Shown here in pieces: positions 61,111 to 64,000 of a stretch of DNA of 64,000 nt. The stretch's first letter is position 1. The number at the start of each line of letters is the position of its first letter. The notes under the pieces are model-generated. The model searched no databases. It was not told the DNA's origin and saw only the letters and a list, made by a program, of their open reading frames with translations. A program made the translations under genes and the position numbers. Source of the stretch: an uncultured Lachnospiraceae bacterium (GTDB lineage Bacteria; Bacillota; Clostridia; Lachnospirales; Lachnospiraceae); contig CADAOZ010000008.1 of assembly GCA_902789735.1 (NCBI GenBank), forward strand, positions 124,001 through 188,000, in the 5' to 3' direction.

Positions 61111-62295
61111 TTATGCCTCGTATTTCTCAACGATGGTCGCGCAGCCCATGCCGCCGCCGATGCACAGAGTCGCAAGGCCTCTCTTGGCGCCGCTTCTCTG
61201 CATCTCATGCAGCAGGGTAACAAGGATACGACATCCGGAAGCGCCTACGGGATGGCCCAGGGCGATGGCGCCGCCGTTGACATTCAGCTTGGACAGGTCA
61301 AAGCCCAGCTCTCTGCCGACTGCTACGGACTGTGCCGCGAATGCTTCGTTGGCTTCATACAGATCGAAATCGTCGATGGTCAGGCCGGTCTTCTTGAGGA
61401 CCTTCTTTGTAGCGGCAACAGGGCCTACGCCCATGATGGAAGGATCTACGCCGCCCAGAGCGCCGGCTACCCATGTTGCCATAGGGGTAACGCCCAGCTC
61501 TTTGGCCTTCTCTTCGCTCATGACAATAACAGCGGCCGCGCCGTCATTGATACCGGAAGCGTTGGCAGCAGTGGTCACACCGTCAGGGTTGATGGTACGC
61601 AGCCTGGCAATGCTCTCGGCAGTTGTGCCGGGACGGGGGCCTTCATCGGTATCTACGATCACGGTTGCTTTTTTCTGTTTGACTTCTACGGGAACGATCT
61701 CCTCTTTGAAGATGCCCTTTTCCATGGCCGCGCAGGCCTTCTGCTGGGAATTGGCAGCGAATTCGTCGAGTTCTTCACGGGTCAGGCCCCACTGTGCGGC
61801 TACATTATCCGCGGTCCTGATCATGTGGTAGTCATTGAAAGCATCCCAGAGGGCATCCCTGATCATGGTATCGACCAGTTTGCCGTCGTTCATTCTGTAA
61901 CCATAACGGCCCTGCATAACTGCATAGGGAGCCATGGACATGTTCTCCATGCCGCCGGCTACTACGATATCGGCATCGCCGGCCAGGATCATGTCTGCCG
62001 CCATATTGACGCAGTTCAGACCGGAGCCGCAGACGACGTTGATGGTAACTGCAGGAACTTCCACCGGGAGACCGGCCTTGATCGAAGCCTGTCTCGCAAC
62101 GTTCTGTCCCTGACCTGCCTGGATGACGCAGCCCATCAGGACTTCATCGACCTGGTCAGCAGGGACACCTGCTCTGTTCAGGGCTTCCTTGATCACGATG
62201 GAACCCAGGGTTGCAGCAGGGGTTGTGCTGAGAGCGCCGCCCATTTTGCCGATTGCTGTACGGACAGCGCCTGCGATTACTACTTTCTTTGCCAT
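61111..62295 (-). CDS. thlA: Acetyl-CoA C-acetyltransferase (operon copy)
   Basis: Thiolase heading the butyrate operon, 394 residues. Nucleophile Cys in [24 protein letters not shown] and CIGGGMGCA at the end. It is clearly related to the copy at 53.1 kb but not identical (for example [17 protein letters not shown] against [17 protein letters not shown]). The ATG at 62295 is taken rather than the ATG four codons earlier, because the aligned start of the paralogue (MARKVV/MAKKVV) is here. Confidence 0.96.
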   Translation of the reverse strand: MAKKVVIAGAVRTAIGKMGGALSTTPAATLGSIVIKEALNRAGVPADQVDEVLMGCVIQAGQGQNVARQASIKAGLPVEVPAVTINVVCGSGLNCVNMAADMILAGDADIVVAGGMENMSMAPYAVMQGRYGYRMNDGKLVDTMIRDALWDAFNDYHMIRTADNVAAQWGLTREELDEFAANSQQKACAAMEKGIFKEEIVPVEVKQKKATVIVDTDEGPRPGTTAESIARLRTINPDGVTTAANASGINDGAAAVIVMSEEKAKELGVTPMATWVAGALGGVDPSIMGVGPVAATKKVLKKTGLTIDDFDLYEANEAFAAQSVAVGRELGFDLSKLNVNGGAIALGHPVGASGCRILVTLLHEMQRSGAKRGLATLCIGGGMGCATIVEKYEA

Positions 62296-62379
62296 ACTAC
62301 TTTCCATCCTTTCCCATGTCGTCTGCGCGGCAGCCCAAACGACAAATTAGATTGTTAAATATTTATCATTGCATGTTGC

Positions 62380-62408
62380 ATTATATCACTCAGCCGGATG
62401 GTTTGCAA
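62380..62408 (-). promoter_or_regulatory. SigA promoter of the butyrate operon
   Basis: TTGCAA (62403-62408), 17 bases, TATAAT (62380-62385) on the minus strand, about 80 bases before the thiolase start. Confidence 0.75.
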
Positions 62409-62501
62409 TCACTTTTGCCCCTTGTTTAGAATCATTTTATACAATTCCCGCCTGATGTCTGAATTATGGGATCCGGCTGTAAGTGTCCGGGATTATTTTT
62501 T

Positions 62502-63029
62502 TTACAGATCGGGCTCCAGAAGGCCGTAGGTGTTGCCTTTTCTCTTGTAAACGACGCTGACCTGCTCTGTCTCCGCGTTCATGAAAACAAAGAAGTTATG
62601 GCCCAGCAGTTCCATCTGTACACAGGCGTCTTCGGGATACATGGGCTTGATCTCGAACTGTTTCTGCCTGACGATCCTGACGGTATCTTCGGCCGGCTCC
62701 GGACGATCCATGAACTCTTTCTTGAAGCTGGAGCCGCCCTGGTGCCTGCGGATCAGTTTGCCTTTGTATTTCTTGATCTGCCTTTCAATGACTTCCTCGA
62801 CCAGGTCAATGGATACATACATGTCATTGCTGACCTGCTCGGAACGGATGATGCTGCCCTTGACAGGTATGGTCACTTCGATCTTATGCCTGTCCTTGTC
62901 CACGCTGAGCGTGACATGGGCTGTCGTATCCGGGGCAAAGAATTTATCCAGCTTGCCCAGCTTATCCCGTACCGCCTCGTCCAGATTGGGCGTGACTTCC
63001 ATGTTCTTTCCAATAATCACATATTTCAT
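62502..63029 (-). CDS. hpf: Ribosome hibernation-promoting factor, long form
   Basis: Protein of 175 residues that stops and dimerises ribosomes in slow growth. The N-domain (MKYVIIGKNMEVTPNLDEAVRDKLGKLDKF) is the YfiA/RaiA fold; the C-terminal domain (QFEIKPMYPEDACVQMELLGHNFFVFMNAET) is the dimerisation module of long HPF, as in most Firmicutes. Single-gene unit; a TATAAT-like box lies near 63110 but no good -35 was found. Confidence 0.95.
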   Translation of the reverse strand: MKYVIIGKNMEVTPNLDEAVRDKLGKLDKFFAPDTTAHVTLSVDKDRHKIEVTIPVKGSIIRSEQVSNDMYVSIDLVEEVIERQIKKYKGKLIRRHQGGSSFKKEFMDRPEPAEDTVRIVRQKQFEIKPMYPEDACVQMELLGHNFFVFMNAETEQVSVVYKRKGNTYGLLEPDL

Positions 63030-63204
63030 TGCAGCCTCTTTCCGCCGCTCCCCAGGAGCGGCCTTTTAGTCGCCACTTTCAGTCAAAAGGCCTCATATGA
63101 CGCTGTTATAATTATAACATATTCCTTTGTCATACTGCACAGTTCCGCTGTCAGTCTTTATGAAAATATTATGAAAGATACTGGTAATACAGGAAACAAA
63201 AAAA

Positions 63205-63234
63205 AAGGACTGTACAGCAATCTGCACAGTCCTT
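63205..63234 (-). terminator. Terminator of the NlpC/P60 gene
   Basis: AAGGACTGT and ACAGTCCTT pair around a CAG/CTG inner stem; TTTTTTTTT follows on the minus strand. Confidence 0.92.
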
Positions 63235-63266
63235 ATCAGGATTTCTTCTGTATTTCAGTTCTTCTG

Positions 63267-64000
63267 TCAGGGAAAAATTCTCCTGATCGCGGAAATGGAA
63301 CGATACGCGGCGTTATTGGAAACCTTGATGCCGTCTCTGTGGTTGGAGGCATGCACGATCTTGCCGTCGCCGATATAAATAGCTACATGGCCGTAATAGC
63401 AGATCAGGTCGCCGGGGCGTGCCTCGGAAAGAGAAGAGACAGAAACGCCGCAGGAACGCTGGGCCGCATCATAATGAGGCAGGGATACGCCGAAATGGGC
63501 GTAAACAGCCTTGGTAAAGCCGGAGCAGTCACAGCCGTGGGTCAGGCTCTCGCCGCCCCATACATAAGGGTTGCCGATGAACTGCATGGCGTATCTGACG
63601 ACCGCTTCACCGGAGAAGGATTCATCATAGATCTTCTGGGCTTTGGCCTGCTTGGTGGCGGTAGCGTCCGCTGCCAGCTTGGCCTTGGCAACTACGCCGA
63701 TGGCAGTCGCTGCGCTGGTCTTGCCGCTTGCCGTCAGGGCCTGGGCCTTTGCGAGAACGTTCTCCGCTCTCATGGCTTCCGCCTTGGCATCCTCCAGTGT
63801 CTCGTAGGGGGATTCTTTCCTGGCCTCTACGACCTCCATGGTATCGCCTGTGGGATAGGATGTTTCAATCGTCGCGTATTCAGCGGAGATATAACCTTCC
63901 CCGTCTGTGGTGGCAACTTTGATCCAGTCGCCGTTCTCCTCTACGACCTCGACCTCATCGCCGTCGTGCACACGGGCAACGATATCATAATCGGTACCTG
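63267..64000 (-). CDS. NlpC/P60 cell-wall endopeptidase with SH3 domain, 5' part missing
   Basis: The frame runs off the window edge, so the N-terminus is missing. It begins inside a bacterial SH3 domain (TDYDIVARVHDGDEVEVVEE, ENGDWIKVATTDGEGYISAEY), then an Ala/Lys-rich helical linker of about 75 residues, then the NlpC/P60 (C40) catalytic domain. Catalytic Cys is in GCDCSGFTKAVY and His in GHVAIYIGDG. Such enzymes are exported and cut D-Glu-diaminoacid bonds in peptidoglycan. A signal peptide is expected beyond the window. Confidence 0.92.
   Translation of the reverse strand, partial: GTDYDIVARVHDGDEVEVVEENGDWIKVATTDGEGYISAEYATIETSYPTGDTMEVVEARKESPYETLEDAKAEAMRAENVLAKAQALTASGKTSAATAIGVVAKAKLAADATATKQAKAQKIYDESFSGEAVVRYAMQFIGNPYVWGGESLTHGCDCSGFTKAVYAHFGVSLPHYDAAQRSCGVSVSSLSEARPGDLICYYGHVAIYIGDGKIVHASNHRDGIKVSNNAAYRSISAIRRIFP

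Overview
The window looks like chromosomal DNA of a moderately GC-rich anaerobic member of the Clostridia, most likely Lachnospiraceae. Signs of this are: a complete butyryl-CoA pathway cluster (thiolase, crotonase, 3-hydroxybutyryl-CoA dehydrogenase, butyryl-CoA dehydrogenase, EtfB, EtfA), a CIRCE (HrcA) operator before htpG, an infC-rpmI-rplT operon with an AUU-started infC, a PRD-type mannitol activator, and a three-gene cassette of the type I recall as DUF5716/DUF5717, known to me mainly from Lachnospiraceae. No phage, insertion sequence, rRNA or CRISPR array is visible. It reads as core genome with several unusual intergenic repeats.

Layout. 0-6 kb: infC-rpmI-rplT (minus), a small two-helix membrane protein (plus), a HAD hydrolase, and purB-purA (minus). 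5.8-6.1 kb: a cluster of 28-bp palindromic repeats flanking the purB promoter, with one more copy at 1.7 kb. 6-12 kb: the cassette, made of a 1204-residue solenoid-like protein, an Hsp70/actin-fold-like protein and a small solenoid-like protein. 12-15 kb: htpG with an acidic repeat tail, a 50-bp palindrome array in its leader, and CIRCE. 15-24 kb: thyA-folA-lipoprotein-transporter, an RNA-type metallo-beta-lactamase, TraX, tRNA-Gly, PrsW and a GH13 enzyme. 24-32 kb: an Fe-S helicase fused to a nuclease-like domain, asnA, a 38-codon ORF before gdhA, and an rRNA methyltransferase/rdgB/phosphodiesterase group. 32.4-33.5 kb: a seven-tRNA cluster. 33.5-44 kb: carbohydrate genes (glgB; mtlR-mtlA-mtlD with an HPr-like protein; pgi). 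44-52.5 kb: phosphatase, lipid kinase, glutathione peroxidase, a MarR-controlled heterodimeric ABC exporter and a LacI regulator. 52.7-64 kb: tRNA-Arg, a first thiolase, YbaK, pyridoxamine kinase, the butyrate operon with a second thiolase, HPF, and an NlpC/P60 enzyme cut by the window edge.

How the genes fit together: the central metabolism genes describe a saccharolytic butyrate producer. MtlA/HPr/MtlD feed mannitol to fructose-6-phosphate, Pgi links to glycolysis and GlgB to glycogen, and the thl-crt-hbd-bcd-etfBA operon disposes of reducing power through butyryl-CoA. AsnA and GdhA assimilate ammonium.

Most promising for a new system: (1) the Hsp70-like cassette next to the HrcA-controlled htpG; (2) the 28-bp repeat with invariant core CGTCAGACTT, lying in the same sense as transcription at two loci; (3) the ACAATTG-N6-CAATTGT palindrome array in the htpG leader; (4) the inverted repeats and small ORF before gdhA.
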